From Paenibacillus sp. LS1 (GTDB lineage: Bacteria > Bacillota > Bacilli > Paenibacillales > Paenibacillaceae), in assembly GCF_026013365.1 (NCBI RefSeq), contig NZ_JAPDOE010000001.1:1922001-1986000 (forward strand): 64,000 nt of DNA. The letters are read 5' to 3'. The notes beneath the pieces were generated by a model. The model was not told the DNA's origin and ran no database searches. It worked only from the letters and a program-made list of their open reading frames with translations. Each line of letters opens with the position of its first letter. Positions within the stretch are counted from its first letter, which is position 1. Both the position numbers and the translations under genes were made by a program. This document shows positions 43,440-54,041 of the stretch, in pieces.

Positions 43440-44812
43440 TTACGAAACCACTGAACGAGCTGACGATTGCTGAAGCCGCAACACTGATTAAAAACAAAAC
43501 CATATCTCCTGTCGAGCTTACGAAATCCTATTTGAATCGCATTGAGAAAGTAGAACCTGCTGTGCAAGCCTTCGTTACAGTCACCGCTGAGCAAGCCTTG
43601 CAGGCTGCAAAAGAGTCTGAGCGAAAACTGATGAATGGCGAATATCTCGGTTCTCTGCATGGCATTCCCTATGGAGCCAAAGATATTATCCATACCGCTG
43701 GCATACGCACATCGGCCGGATCAAGCACCTATCCTGACTTCGTACCCGAAACAAATGCTACTGTAATTAATAAGTTGCAAGCCGCAGGCGCAATCCTGCT
43801 CGGCAAGACAACAACGACGGAATATGCCTTCCAAGGAGGAGAACCACCTACCCGCAACCCGTGGAATCTAGAACATACGCCGGGCGGTTCCAGTTCAGGT
43901 TCCGCCGCTGCAGTAGCGGCCGGCATGGCCTCCTTCTCACTCGGAACACAGACTTTCGGATCTCTGCTTAGACCCGCAGCATACAACGGATTAACCTGTA
44001 TGAAGCCCACTTACGGCAGGGTTAGCCGTAATGGTGTCATCACAGCCAGTTGGAGCCTGGATCATATTGGCGCCTTCACTCGGTCCGCACAAGATAACGC
44101 AATCGTTCTGGAAGCGATGGCCGGGCAAGATGAGCTGGACTCCTTCACGCTTCCTTATGGCAAGCCAGACTTAACAAGTGCTCTTGAGCATCCTATTTCA
44201 GGAATGGTGATCGGTCTGCCCAGCAACTTCTTCCAGACGGATGAACCGGCGATCTTGTTAGCCGTAGAGTCGGCTATCGCTGTGCTTGAGAAGCTGGGCA
44301 TGCCATGGAAAAAAGTTGACCTGCCTTCTTATATGGAAGAGACCATTGCTGCTCATCGTACGGTTATGCGGGCAGAAGCTGCCGCCTTCCACCAGGAACG
44401 CTTCGCGGAAGCCTCCGATCGTTACGGACATACGATGCGAGAACAGCTTGAACTCGGCTACCAGACGAGTGCTGTTGACTATTTGCAGGCACAGCGAATC
44501 CGAACGATATTCCGGAGCGAAATGATGATGCTTTTTGATGAAGTGGATGTGTTATTAACTCCATCAACACCGTATGTGGCCCCCTATGGCTACAAGACGG
44601 GAAGCCCGATTTTCAACGGACCGTTCACCAATACAGGTCTACCGTCCATCACCGTTCCCATCGGATTCGATACCACCTCTGGGAAGCAATTACCTATCGG
44701 CATGCAGCTTGCCGGTCCACTCATGAGAGAAGACCGCTTGTTGTCCATCGCTCATCATTATCAGCAGGCTACGAACTGGCATCAGTTAACAACAAATATA
44801 CACACTCATTAG
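43436..44812 (+). CDS. Amidase-signature hydrolase (AtzE/GatA-like)
   Basis: A 458-residue amidase. The Ser-Ser-Lys triad is visible: Lys82 in GIPYGAKD, the cis-Ser in PGGSSSGSAAAV (152-154) and the nucleophile Ser176 in TFGSLLRPAAYNG. The usual TxGSIR is TFGSLLR here. KPTYGRVSRNGVI is typical. The C-terminus (GLPSITVPIGF, LPIGMQLAGP) is complete. It overlaps the small protein gene and precedes a RidA gene, so it probably hydrolyses an amide or carboxy-urea intermediate of a nitrogen source taken up by the adjacent importer. Confidence 0.92.
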   Translation: MITKPLNELTIAEAATLIKNKTISPVELTKSYLNRIEKVEPAVQAFVTVTAEQALQAAKESERKLMNGEYLGSLHGIPYGAKDIIHTAGIRTSAGSSTYPDFVPETNATVINKLQAAGAILLGKTTTTEYAFQGGEPPTRNPWNLEHTPGGSSSGSAAAVAAGMASFSLGTQTFGSLLRPAAYNGLTCMKPTYGRVSRNGVITASWSLDHIGAFTRSAQDNAIVLEAMAGQDELDSFTLPYGKPDLTSALEHPISGMVIGLPSNFFQTDEPAILLAVESAIAVLEKLGMPWKKVDLPSYMEETIAAHRTVMRAEAAAFHQERFAEASDRYGHTMREQLELGYQTSAVDYLQAQRIRTIFRSEMMMLFDEVDVLLTPSTPYVAPYGYKTGSPIFNGPFTNTGLPSITVPIGFDTTSGKQLPIGMQLAGPLMREDRLLSIAHHYQQATNWHQLTTNIHTH

Positions 44813-44819
44813 GAAAGGA

Positions 44820-45218
44820 ATGACAACTACGATGTCTACCATCATACATGCAAGTGCAGCACCCAAGTTCCCGCTTCCTTTCTCCCATGCTGTCCGCGCA
44901 GGAGATTTAGTCTACGTCTCAGGTCAAGTAGGTGTCGATCCACAAACACTTGAGCCCATCGGCGGCATTAAGGAGCAGACTGAGCAGTGCATCCGCAATA
45001 TTGAGGTGATCCTGCAAGAAGTCGGACTCACACTCGATCATATCGTGAAGGCAACCACCCATCTGGCCCGAGTGGAGGATCAATCAGAATACAATGAAGT
45101 CTATGCGCGAATGATTAAGCAGCCATATCCCGCCCGTATTACCGTATTCAGCGGTTTAGGCCCTTATCTAATTGAAATGGAAGTATTGGCGTACGCACCC
45201 TCCGTTCGGGGAGAGTAG
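44820..45218 (+). CDS. RidA (YjgF/UK114) family protein
   Basis: A 132-residue trimeric enamine/imine deaminase-type protein. FSHAVRAGDLVYVSGQVGVDPQT, EQCIRNIEVILQEVGLTLDHIVKATTHL and PARITVFSGLGPYLIEMEVLAYAP (with the conserved R and the terminal E) are RidA motifs. The two ATGs at 44820 and 44832 are both possible; AGGA at 44811 favours the first. It is the last gene of the operon and would clear or process reactive imine intermediates or a ring-opened product. Confidence 0.93.
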   Translation: MTTTMSTIIHASAAPKFPLPFSHAVRAGDLVYVSGQVGVDPQTLEPIGGIKEQTEQCIRNIEVILQEVGLTLDHIVKATTHLARVEDQSEYNEVYARMIKQPYPARITVFSGLGPYLIEMEVLAYAPSVRGE

Positions 45219-45230
45219 CAGATCACAAAA

Positions 45231-45263
45231 GAGCACCGTAGCCATAGATGGGTACAGGTGCTC
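45231..45263 (+). terminator. Terminator after the RidA gene
   Basis: GAGCACC-GTA (45231-45240) pairs with TAC-A-GGTGCTC (45253-45263), just after the stop codon. The following T run is short. Confidence 0.7.
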
Positions 45264-45273
45264 ACTTTGTCGA

Positions 45274-45305
45274 GAAACCCGGTTCTCTTTTGGGAGACGG
45301 GTTTC
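45274..45305. terminator. Terminator facing the chemoreceptor gene
   Basis: GAAACCCG (45274-45281) pairs with CGGGTTTC (45298-45305), with a further GTTCTC/GGGAGA interaction inside. It lies between convergent genes, 11 bases from the chemoreceptor stop. Confidence 0.7.
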
Positions 45306-45315
45306 TTTGGTGTTC

Positions 45316-47391
45316 CTATTTTGTTTTGAAGCGAGATGATTCCTCTGCAAGTTGTTTGGTCAGTCCATTAATGGTCTGCACCAACTCTGCCAGATGTCCA
45401 GTCATGCCGGATTGCTCTTGCATCGTTGCCGTCACTTCCTCGATGGATGCCGAGACCTCTTCCCCTGAAGCCGACAGATTCTGTGCAGCTCCAAGCACAT
45501 CATCCTTATCTCGCTCAATGGACTCGATCTCCGAAGCAATCGCTTGTACCTGATTCATCATGTCCTGCATATTTTGTGTGACAAAATTAAAGGTTTCCTT
45601 GGTCTGGCTTACACTGCGCTTATGCTGTTCCGCAATCGCCTCAATGGCATGTACACTGCGGTTATTCTGCTCCACATGTGCTATCGTCTGCATCACAATA
45701 CGATTGATGTCCTCTGATTGAGCAGTCGTCTGCTCTGCCAGCTTGCGAATCTCGGAAGCAACGACTGCGAAGCCACGCCCCTGATCGCCAGCTCTCGCCG
45801 CCTCGATGGAAGCGTTCAATGCCAGTAACTTGGTCTGATTCGCAATCTCGGCAATCGTGCCCGTAATCTGATGGATACCGGAAGAACTCTCGGCGAGCTG
45901 AACCGTAATCTGTGAGATGTTGCTCACTTCCGCCTCATTCTGCCCGTTCACCGCAATAAGGGCATCAATGACCTCATGATTATTTTTAAATGCGTCCGTG
46001 ATCTCATCTGCCTTAAGCATAACGGACTGTGACATCTCATTCACGTTCTCAATCTTGTTCCCCACATTCATGAATTTATCCACGATGGATTCCGTGTCGT
46101 TCGCCTGTGATTCCATCGCCCGTGAGATCTCAAGGGCTGTCGCTGTTGTATCGGTTATAGAAGCTGACGTCTGCTGTGCAGATTGATCCAGCTCCGTCGT
46201 GCTTGTATTCAGGACCCCGATGGAACGGTTCATGCTGGAGATTAGTTGTTTGTTCCCCTCAGCCATCGTGTTGAAGCTGTCTGCCAGTTCTTTGAATTCC
46301 CCGGTATACTTGCCTTCTGCCTGCACAGTCAGATCTCCTCCGGCCAACTGTTTAAACAACAGCGTTATTCGGCTAATCGGTCTGGTCACCAGCTGCGAGA
46401 TCAGGATACCTGCGATGATAGACACAGCAATGGCACTGAACAAAACGATGTACATTTGCTTCGCCATACCTACCAGCGGCTTCCGTACATCCGTATATGT
46501 ATCCTCGACAATCACGGTCCAGTCGGAACGCGGAATCTTCGAGTAGAATACCACTTTCTCGTCCGTACTCACTTCGCCCTGTTGCAATGTATCACTTGAA
46601 GCCAGATCGATCAGAGACTGGTACTCCCCCGATTCCAGCGGTTTTCCTGCCAGGCTCTCGTCTGCCGAATGATACATGACCGTTCCGATCCGGTCCAAAA
46701 TAATGACTTTACCCTCTTCGTTAATCTTGACGTTCTGCAACTGGTTCACGAAGAATGATGTAGAGGCGGTTGAGACAAGTACCCCTGCCACTTGCTTGTT
46801 CTCATTATAGATCGGGGTTGCAAACACCGTCCCCAATGTACCCAACGTCTTGGAAATGATGCCTTCGCTAATGACGTTACGTCCCTTAATGGCTTCCTGG
46901 AAATAAGCACGGTCTGCCCGTTCACCTCCAAGTGACTCCGGGTCGTTCGCCGCAACCACGGTTCCATTGCGATCCACCAGAATCAGAACACTGTTGCCCT
47001 CCATGCCCGCTAAACTATCTGCCAATATCCCACTGGCTTTATTAACAAGTTCACTGTTTTCCTCGAAAAATGCTTCGTTATCTTCGCCCTCTGCTGCATT
47101 CCGAATCTCCAGTAAATCTTGGAATGTCCGATGTGTTGTGATCAGAAACGTAGATTGCTCCTCCAGACTTAGTGAGGTAAATAGCCCCGCTCCAATACGG
47201 TCAGAGGTCGACTGAATCTCATCTCTGCTTTTGTCCAATGTAATGTCCTCTGCCACTTTGTAACATAGTACTGCCGTCACGGCCAGTACGACGCACACCA
47301 GTTGACCGATCATCAGTGGCAATTTGAAGCGAAAAGACATGTTGGTCAACCGTTGCCTCGCCTTTGCAAATAACATGAATACATTCACCAT
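45316..47391 (-). CDS. Methyl-accepting chemotaxis protein with Cache sensor
   Basis: A 691-residue transmembrane chemoreceptor. TM1 (about 18-45) is followed by an extracellular dCache domain (about 45-305, with [16 protein letters not shown] and [17 protein letters not shown]), then TM2 (about 310-335), HAMP ([22 protein letters not shown]) and a cytoplasmic signalling domain. The hairpin tip is around [27 protein letters not shown], and methylation helices flank it. It signals through CheA/CheW. The ligand is unknown; amino acids are common for dCache receptors. Confidence 0.95.
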   Translation of the reverse strand: MVNVFMLFAKARQRLTNMSFRFKLPLMIGQLVCVVLAVTAVLCYKVAEDITLDKSRDEIQSTSDRIGAGLFTSLSLEEQSTFLITTHRTFQDLLEIRNAAEGEDNEAFFEENSELVNKASGILADSLAGMEGNSVLILVDRNGTVVAANDPESLGGERADRAYFQEAIKGRNVISEGIISKTLGTLGTVFATPIYNENKQVAGVLVSTASTSFFVNQLQNVKINEEGKVIILDRIGTVMYHSADESLAGKPLESGEYQSLIDLASSDTLQQGEVSTDEKVVFYSKIPRSDWTVIVEDTYTDVRKPLVGMAKQMYIVLFSAIAVSIIAGILISQLVTRPISRITLLFKQLAGGDLTVQAEGKYTGEFKELADSFNTMAEGNKQLISSMNRSIGVLNTSTTELDQSAQQTSASITDTTATALEISRAMESQANDTESIVDKFMNVGNKIENVNEMSQSVMLKADEITDAFKNNHEVIDALIAVNGQNEAEVSNISQITVQLAESSSGIHQITGTIAEIANQTKLLALNASIEAARAGDQGRGFAVVASEIRKLAEQTTAQSEDINRIVMQTIAHVEQNNRSVHAIEAIAEQHKRSVSQTKETFNFVTQNMQDMMNQVQAIASEIESIERDKDDVLGAAQNLSASGEEVSASIEEVTATMQEQSGMTGHLAELVQTINGLTKQLAEESSRFKTK

Positions 47392-47686
47392 CCATCCTCA
47401 TTCTTGTTGGGTCTAATATAATATGGGTTAACTTTATATCGGTTGTTATTAAATAATCATCCAGTAATAAAACGCTTACAAAAATATTTTTCTTAATCCT
47501 TCAAACCGAATGATTGTAGGTCAAAGGCCGCTGTTGACGATTGGAAAATGTAGACTTTGGGTTAATACAAAATATGACATCAACATCGTATAATGTATGA
47601 AATACATATCGTGCAGGAAAACTCTCGGGAAGAATTCAACCAGAAGAATCTGCGGTTATAGGTTCGAAGAGAATAGGAGAAGTGGT

Positions 47687-48112
47687 ATGGTAAAAACAGC
47701 ATTACCCACGTTATTAAATGTCGTGCGCATTTTATTGAGTGTAAAACTGATCTACGTGATTGTGTCCTTTATCGCGTTCCTCATTGACTTCAACCAGAAC
47801 ATGGAGGCCTATCTCGCCTTCTCATACAAAGGAAATGATCTGGCTTACGCATCTGGCGTAATCATAGCCAGAATATTGTTTATCATCGGTCCCAGCCTGC
47901 TCGCTGTTATATTCATTACCAAGAGAAAGTTCAAGCTTACGGTGACGTTTCTGAGTCTGGCGCTATTCGTTGCCATTCCGAATGAGAGTAACCTGTTCAC
48001 CCTGGTTCATCTCTTCGCCCTGCTCATCGTACTCTTGCACCGTCCAAGCAAGTTGTATCTGAAACGAAAGGACACCCGTGTTAATGAGGCAGTAGTTGAA
48101 ACGAAGGATTAA
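47687..48112 (+). CDS. Small multi-pass membrane protein
   Basis: A 141-residue protein starting at ATG 47687 (MVKTALPTLLNVVRILLS), preceded by AGGAGA; a longer in-frame start at 47597 has no such signal. Four membrane segments are visible (about 8-30, 52-75, 83-103 and 106-122), with a basic cytoplasmic tail (LHRPSKLYLKRKDTR). The family is not recognised. It is divergent from the chemoreceptor. Confidence 0.65.
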   Translation: MVKTALPTLLNVVRILLSVKLIYVIVSFIAFLIDFNQNMEAYLAFSYKGNDLAYASGVIIARILFIIGPSLLAVIFITKRKFKLTVTFLSLALFVAIPNESNLFTLVHLFALLIVLLHRPSKLYLKRKDTRVNEAVVETKD

Positions 48113-48185
48113 TTCAAAAAGGGAATCAAATGACATTGATGTCCAGAAAAAACGGTTGAGCGCACAAGATATGATGTCATATTAA

Positions 48186-48225
48186 AAACAAGGACGTTCC
48201 TCAGTAAAAAGGAACGTCCTTGTTT
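48186..48225. terminator. Bidirectional terminator
   Basis: A 15-bp perfect stem, AAACAAGGACGTTCC (48186-48200) with GGAACGTCCTTGTTT (48211-48225), between convergent genes. Flanking TTT and AAA runs allow either direction. Confidence 0.92.
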
Positions 48226-48261
48226 AATAGCTTGCTATATATGAGAATGTGTAATTTGCAA

Positions 48262-49425
48262 TTACAGCGCAGCTCGATAGATTTGTACTACATCTTCACG
48301 CTGCAATTTTTTGAAGAATCCGAACGGACCGAATCGCATTGCTTTATCAGCCATTGCATCTATCTGACTGTCGTCGATGTCATAGTCAGCCAGACGGCTA
48401 GGAGCACCAATTGAAGTCCAGAAATGGCGCAATGCTTCAATGCCTTCTTCAGCGACTTGTTTGTCCGATTTTCCAGCAGGGTTGATATCAAATACATTAA
48501 CGGCCATACGTTTGAATCGATCTACATCCACATCCAGATTATGCTTCATCCAGTGTGGGAAGAGGATTGCAAGGCCACCCCCATGAGGAATGTCGTACAC
48601 GGCCGAAACGGCATGTTCTATATTGTGAGAAGCCCAATCTCCGGCAAGCCCCATATTCAGGACATCGTTAAGCGCCATTGTTCCACAGTATAGAATGGTT
48701 TCACGCAGTTCATAGTTTTCCGGATCTTTGATCAGGCGAGGGGCCGTTTCCATGACGGTACGAAGAATCGTCTCACAGAACCCAAGCTGAACCGGTGTAT
48801 TTGTATCCAGATGAAAATAATGTTCAAACACATGAGACATCATATCCACCATGCCGTATACCGTCTGATCCAGAGGTACCGTGTATGTGTTCACTGGATC
48901 AAGAATGGAGAACGCTGGGAAAGAATACTCGCTGAACCATGCCCATTTCTCCTGTGTGTCCTGATTGGTAATTACTGAACCGTTGTTCATCTCGGAACCT
49001 GTCGCTGCCATCGTCAGAATTGTACCCAGTGGAAGTCCGCCTTCTGGAGTTGCTTCACGTACAACAACATCCCACATGTCTCCATCGTATTTAGCTCCTA
49101 CTGCGATGGCTTTAGCGCAGTCAAGTACACTGCCGCCCCCAACCGCAAGAACCAGATCAATGTTATGTGTTCTGCATAGTTCTACGCCCTTATGAACCGT
49201 AGACAGACGAGGGTTCGGTTCTACACCAGCCAGTTCCGTCACCTCTGCTCCGATTTCGTTCAGCTGGCTGATTACCTGATCGTACAGCCCGCTACGTTTG
49301 ATGCTTCCACCACCATATACAAGTAAAATACGCTTTCCGTATTTTGGAACTTCGGTTTGTAGTGCTTGAAGTTGCCCTTTGCCAAAAATCAGCCGGGTCG
49401 GATTATAAAACTGAAAAGATCTCAT
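48262..49425 (-). CDS. Iron-containing alcohol dehydrogenase (BdhA/YugJ-like)
   Basis: A 387-residue NAD(P)-dependent enzyme from ATG 49425 ([17 protein letters not shown]), with GGAGG 10 bases upstream. The cofactor motif [16 protein letters not shown] and the metal region ([34 protein letters not shown]) with Asp and three His are complete. QKR-type butanol dehydrogenases/YugJ are the closest well-known relatives. It reduces aldehydes or ketones, perhaps butyraldehyde. It stands alone. Confidence 0.92.
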   Translation of the reverse strand: MRSFQFYNPTRLIFGKGQLQALQTEVPKYGKRILLVYGGGSIKRSGLYDQVISQLNEIGAEVTELAGVEPNPRLSTVHKGVELCRTHNIDLVLAVGGGSVLDCAKAIAVGAKYDGDMWDVVVREATPEGGLPLGTILTMAATGSEMNNGSVITNQDTQEKWAWFSEYSFPAFSILDPVNTYTVPLDQTVYGMVDMMSHVFEHYFHLDTNTPVQLGFCETILRTVMETAPRLIKDPENYELRETILYCGTMALNDVLNMGLAGDWASHNIEHAVSAVYDIPHGGGLAILFPHWMKHNLDVDVDRFKRMAVNVFDINPAGKSDKQVAEEGIEALRHFWTSIGAPSRLADYDIDDSQIDAMADKAMRFGPFGFFKKLQREDVVQIYRAAL

Positions 49426-49564
49426 AACGTATGTTCCTCCAAAGAAGTCTGAAATTTTGTGCATCCATCATTATAGTTCTCTTTATTCGTAAAAACAAAT
49501 ACAGGCAAGAAGGAAATAATAGATGAGTATGGAGTCTGTCTCGGCTAAACACTATTCTACTGGA

Positions 49565-49599
49565 TAAAAAAGCTCCTGCCAGCAAAGTGGCAGGAGCTT
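49565..49599 (-). terminator. Terminator of the amidohydrolase unit
   Basis: AAGCTCCTGCCA (49570-49581) and TGGCAGGAGCTT (49588-49599) form a perfect 12-bp stem. Read on the minus strand, it continues into a run of six T. Confidence 0.9.
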
Positions 49600-49696
49600 A
49601 CATCACAGGGATTCAACATGAACATCGCATGATTCATACTTCCATGACAAGCATGCTATACGTCCCCTCAAATATTAAAAATTCGGTACTTAGGTT

Positions 49697-50575
49697 CTAA
49701 CCCATATCGGCAATCCGCTGTCCAATACGCGGAAATAGCTCAAATGCATTCTCGTAGAACACCTTATCGTGATGCTGCTCCGGTACAAGTCGGCGGACAA
49801 ATTCGGCATACAGATCGATGGGCGCAAGCGGCCAGTCGGTGCCGAACAGCATTTTCTCGTAATGATCCGAATAGACCAAGGCCCGGCGGAAATGATCCAT
49901 GAATAAAGGTTCGTTCATGAACCGTTCAAAATGAGGCCGATCCCCCACCACAAGACCAGACAAATCCGCATACACGTTAGGATTCTTCGCCACCACTTCA
50001 GCAGCATCCATCACCCAGGGATCACCCAGATGACAGATCATGAAGTTCACACCGCGCTGTTGAAAGGCTAATTCATCCACCGTCAACGGATGCGAATATT
50101 TGAGCAATCCATTCATGGAGTACGTGTCACCCGTATGAATCACGACAGGCAGGTTGTACTTGGCTGCGAGTTCATAGACTGGGGTATAGATTTTGTCGTA
50201 CACATAGTGATGATAGTATCCGGCATAGAGTTTGATTCCGGCTACCTCAGGGGATTGCAGTCTTGCTTCAATCCGGTCAAGCTCTTCCTGAGCGTTTTTA
50301 CCATCTAGCGCATTGGGATTGATGCCCACGCATTCCATGAGGAATGATGGGATCTTCTCTTCCAAATCAAGTCCCATCGGGTTAGGGGAACTGGAATCCG
50401 GGAACGCTCCCTTCGTCTGCTCCGTAACCCCCATTCCGATACCCAGAATGACGTCGTTCTTATCGAACTCCGCTTTAAGACCAGCGGCAGAGTAATCCAC
50501 TTTCGATAGATCGATCGCTGTTCGATGAAAGCTGTCGATGTCCGACAGATGAATGTGAATATCAATGATCGTCAT
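49697..50575 (-). CDS. Amidohydrolase-family (TIM-barrel) hydrolase
   Basis: A 292-residue cytoplasmic enzyme starting at ATG 50575, with AGGAGG 6 bases upstream; the start lies inside the end of the upstream gene. The metal motif DIHIHLSD (HxH), VVIHTGDTYSMNG, MICHLGDPWVMDAAEVV and FGTDWPLAPIDLYAEF match the amidohydrolase_2 fold. It is translationally coupled to the large GNAT fusion protein, so they probably act on the same compound. The substrate is unknown. Confidence 0.87.
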   Translation of the reverse strand: MTIIDIHIHLSDIDSFHRTAIDLSKVDYSAAGLKAEFDKNDVILGIGMGVTEQTKGAFPDSSSPNPMGLDLEEKIPSFLMECVGINPNALDGKNAQEELDRIEARLQSPEVAGIKLYAGYYHHYVYDKIYTPVYELAAKYNLPVVIHTGDTYSMNGLLKYSHPLTVDELAFQQRGVNFMICHLGDPWVMDAAEVVAKNPNVYADLSGLVVGDRPHFERFMNEPLFMDHFRRALVYSDHYEKMLFGTDWPLAPIDLYAEFVRRLVPEQHHDKVFYENAFELFPRIGQRIADMG

Positions 50576-53500
50576 GTGGAGCCTCCTTTTCATCGGTAGA
50601 AGTTGCAAAATTCAGTTTGAGAAGGTCCTGCACATCCGGTGAACTTAGCGGGATTGGCCCCAGGACAAGATATGTCGGCTCCGTCCAGACTGTTTCCCCA
50701 TGCTTGATTGTCAGATGATGATTCACGTTCAGACCCGTCACCTGATTATTGGCAAAACCCCATGCACTCTGATTCGGGTAACGATGGACCGCATGCAGCA
50801 TGTTATCACGCGAAACCGATCCGACTCGCAAAAGGTCTTCAAGTGGCAGGCCCACATCTACCTTGCCTAGCGGGAATCGATCTTTACCCGGTTGCTCGAT
50901 CCAACCTTCCGCAAAGACAGATGAAGGCTGGAGGAAACGTTCCTCCGCAAGCGAGTAATTCGTCAGCGTCAGACCGCTTTCGTTTGTCACTTCAAGCAGC
51001 GTACAGAGCACAGGAACACCGGGTAGCATTACATAATGCTGGTGGATCGTGATTCCCCGATTCGCTTCATGCTTCTCAATTCGGGTGGTCAGCTTTATGC
51101 CTTTCCAGACGTTGCCGTATTGGTCCTTGTGCTCTGTCCAGGAAGCGGCTCTTTGTTCCAACTGGCGGCTGAAACCATTCATGCCCGGAACCCCCACACC
51201 CAACCCGCCGTACCACGGATTCCACCACGAGCGTGGGGCCGGTTCAGGGTACGAGCTATCCAGCCATTCTTCTCCTGAATATTTCAGGGAGTGTACTACA
51301 CTCCCGAATTCAGGAGCAACGGCGATCGACAATACTCCATTATCTACGGTGTACACAGGTCCAGATGAACTTTCTTCAATCATCTGCTCCACCTCTGTTC
51401 CGCTCTGCGGGAACCAAAGGGCAGTTCGCTCCTGAATCCGATCTTCGCCCCGATATAGCCCACGAACTTTCCAACCACTCACGTGTTGGTCTCGGTCCGT
51501 TTCGTCTGGTGAAAATGTCAGCTTGGCGGAGTTTAGATTCTGCTCCGGATTGAATTGCTTCGCATTTGCCATAACCTCAGGTTCGCCACCCTGCTGCACA
51601 TACAGCTCCAGCTTGCCCGCAAGCGGAACCAGTTTGTGTTCAGACAACGTTGCTTGTAGCACGTCCGGGGCAAATGGATTCCCCTCACTCAGTGTCAGAT
51701 CCAGATGACTGTCCAGCAACGGAATGATCGGGTTACGCTGCTTCCGCGCAAACGCACGGAAATCCTGCCACTTCGCAAACGTGTTCAAAGCATATACAGT
51801 TTCTTTCGTCCGCACTACGGCTCCTGCGGGAATACGACCAAGCTCATGCTGAAATCCTAGCGTGTATTCCGGGCGAAGCAGCTTCAGAGAAGGGTCCCAA
51901 TAGATACCGCTGGCACCATGCGCCTCCTTACAGAACAACCAATTCTCCGTGATTTGAGAGCTGTTCCAATGGCTCGGATCGCCAGCGTAAGAATCCCCCA
52001 TATCCACAAAACGATCTTGGTACGGGAGGATTAACCGGTTTCCGTAGAAACCGAAGTTGTTCATTAGGAACAGGTCTTCTTCCCAAGCGGTATCTCGTGT
52101 ATTTTCAACCTCATGGTGGAATTCGGCGACTCCATTCGCAGACAACTTAACGACAGACTTGATCTGTAATCCAGGGAAATCCTCCGAGTCATACAGTGCT
52201 TCAAGAACCTGACGCTCCCCTTCGGGATAGATATTCACTTCTTTTGCTTGTTTCTTGGATAACTCTTCGGCAAACGGCTTACCCAGCTTCGGATAAGTCC
52301 ACCAGAAGGAATGAATGGAGCCAGGGTATTCAATCCACATCATATTATCTTGCTTGCTCATATGAATGGAGAATGCGCCATTAACAGCCACCCATTGATC
52401 CTCAATCTGCCCACCATATTTCCCTTCGATTCCCTTCATCAGTACAGAAAGTTTGCTTGTGAAAGAGATCGCCGGGTTCCCCGCTGGGACTGCCGTCACT
52501 TCTACTTCTTGGGAATAGAGACCATACGAACGCAAGGTGAAAGGTACTGGCACAGACACTTTGCCTTTGGCAGGCACCGTAAAGCGCACCGCACGCTCCG
52601 CCCATTCAAGGAATTCATCCTCAGGCAGCTCCAAGCTGAACTCCGTTTCTGCATCCACATTATTTTCAACGTTCAGAACCAACTCCGACGGGATACCTGG
52701 GTAGAGCTCCTTCACAGGCAAGACGGTCTTGATCTTGGCCGGGAATTTCGGGGCGATACCCAACCTGAACTCCGCTTTCTTACCGCCGATCAACCAAGTG
52801 CTGGCGACAACGGGATGGGTCTTATTATTATTCTGTTCCTCTGTAATCGGATCAAGGTGAAACTCACCTTCCACGATAATGGTTTCTCCCGGAGCAACTG
52901 CCTGTGCAACGTCCAGCGCAAATCGAATGTTTTTGTTATCCTCACCCTTGATCTCGACTGCCAATTCGGACGCAGAATTGTTTTTAATGCGATAGCGAAC
53001 GTTATAGCTGGAACCGAATACCAGATCATGATCGTCGACTTCTGTTGAGATTTCGTAATCCGGTGTTTCGAGGGCAGTCAGCCCGCGACCCGACTTTTCA
53101 AATACAGCCCGCAGGGAGACATCTCCCTTTTTCCACGTATAGTCAAAGAAATCAAAACCACGCTCCCGTCGGCCATCCGGCTCGATGACGAGTTCACGCG
53201 TACTGTCTGCATACCAATCCAACTCCTCGAAATAAGGAGCAAGTGCTTCGGTCTGCAAAATCGTGGGGATGAAATTCATCAGATGTACATTATCATCTTT
53301 TTTCTCCCAGAAGAATCCGCATTTCTTGTACATCGGTACAGCCTTTGTATTGCCTGCCCATGTGAACAGATCCAGGCGAGGCCATCCGGCCTCCACGGTC
53401 TTACGCACAGCATTCAGGATCAAGTTGCGTCCGACCTTATACCCGTGATAATCGGGGCGTACGTTAAGTAGCGGTACATATAGTGCTCTCTCGTCATAAC

Positions 53501-53729
53501 GGTAATGAGCAAAACTGCAGAAGCCAACAACCTCTTTCTCATGAACAGCTAGAAATGCATAAAGATTGGACGAACTCTCCATCTCGCGGCGAACCGTTTC
53601 CTCTGTTCTAAGGTTGGTGCCACCTCCCCAGCTTTCGTTACTGCGGTTCCACATATCCGCGAGTGCGGCAGCGTAAGAGGGATTGTATTCAATAATATGG
53701 ATCTGGTCGATAATCGAAGTTACGGTCAT
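50562..53729 (-). CDS. GNAT acetyltransferase fused to a large beta-rich protein
   Basis: A 1055-residue cytoplasmic protein starting at ATG 53729 (MTVTSIIDQIHIIEY), after GAAGGAGAT. Residues 1-160 are a GNAT domain: VGFCSFAHYRYDERALYVPLLNVRPDYHGYKVGRNLILNAV carries the acetyl-CoA loop. Residues 170-440 contain Ig-like beta domains (NVENNVDAETEFSLELPEDEF, VPAKGKVSVPVPFTLRSYG). The remaining 600 residues form a large beta-rich domain of the supersandwich type seen in some glycosidases (WIEYPGSIHSFWWTYPKLGKPF, SWWNPWYGGLGVGVPGMNGF). No active-site motif is recognised there. The stop overlaps the amidohydrolase start. Confidence 0.75.
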   Translation of the reverse strand: MTVTSIIDQIHIIEYNPSYAAALADMWNRSNESWGGGTNLRTEETVRREMESSSNLYAFLAVHEKEVVGFCSFAHYRYDERALYVPLLNVRPDYHGYKVGRNLILNAVRKTVEAGWPRLDLFTWAGNTKAVPMYKKCGFFWEKKDDNVHLMNFIPTILQTEALAPYFEELDWYADSTRELVIEPDGRRERGFDFFDYTWKKGDVSLRAVFEKSGRGLTALETPDYEISTEVDDHDLVFGSSYNVRYRIKNNSASELAVEIKGEDNKNIRFALDVAQAVAPGETIIVEGEFHLDPITEEQNNNKTHPVVASTWLIGGKKAEFRLGIAPKFPAKIKTVLPVKELYPGIPSELVLNVENNVDAETEFSLELPEDEFLEWAERAVRFTVPAKGKVSVPVPFTLRSYGLYSQEVEVTAVPAGNPAISFTSKLSVLMKGIEGKYGGQIEDQWVAVNGAFSIHMSKQDNMMWIEYPGSIHSFWWTYPKLGKPFAEELSKKQAKEVNIYPEGERQVLEALYDSEDFPGLQIKSVVKLSANGVAEFHHEVENTRDTAWEEDLFLMNNFGFYGNRLILPYQDRFVDMGDSYAGDPSHWNSSQITENWLFCKEAHGASGIYWDPSLKLLRPEYTLGFQHELGRIPAGAVVRTKETVYALNTFAKWQDFRAFARKQRNPIIPLLDSHLDLTLSEGNPFAPDVLQATLSEHKLVPLAGKLELYVQQGGEPEVMANAKQFNPEQNLNSAKLTFSPDETDRDQHVSGWKVRGLYRGEDRIQERTALWFPQSGTEVEQMIEESSSGPVYTVDNGVLSIAVAPEFGSVVHSLKYSGEEWLDSSYPEPAPRSWWNPWYGGLGVGVPGMNGFSRQLEQRAASWTEHKDQYGNVWKGIKLTTRIEKHEANRGITIHQHYVMLPGVPVLCTLLEVTNESGLTLTNYSLAEERFLQPSSVFAEGWIEQPGKDRFPLGKVDVGLPLEDLLRVGSVSRDNMLHAVHRYPNQSAWGFANNQVTGLNVNHHLTIKHGETVWTEPTYLVLGPIPLSSPDVQDLLKLNFATSTDEKEAPHDDH

Positions 53730-54041
53730 GTTCTGATCTCCTTCTCTTTCTGTACAGGATGGTGAAGAAGCTAGTGATAGTCTTATCATACTATAATTGG
53801 AAGCATTTTCAGAGCGTTATATTGGTGTTAGGGGTGATATGGAGTTCAACTTGTTCGAAGACCCACCTCCTGCTCAATTCATGTCGAATGAGATTCCGCT
53901 TATGTACGACCTAACATATCCCAGCGTGACAGGCTAAATCGGATATGCATGTGAGTTTTGACAAGCTCTATTCGCTATTGTTACTCTTTGTATAGGAGTG
54001 TTTCTTTTATATAAAAAAAGATAGATTCATGGAGGGAAAGC

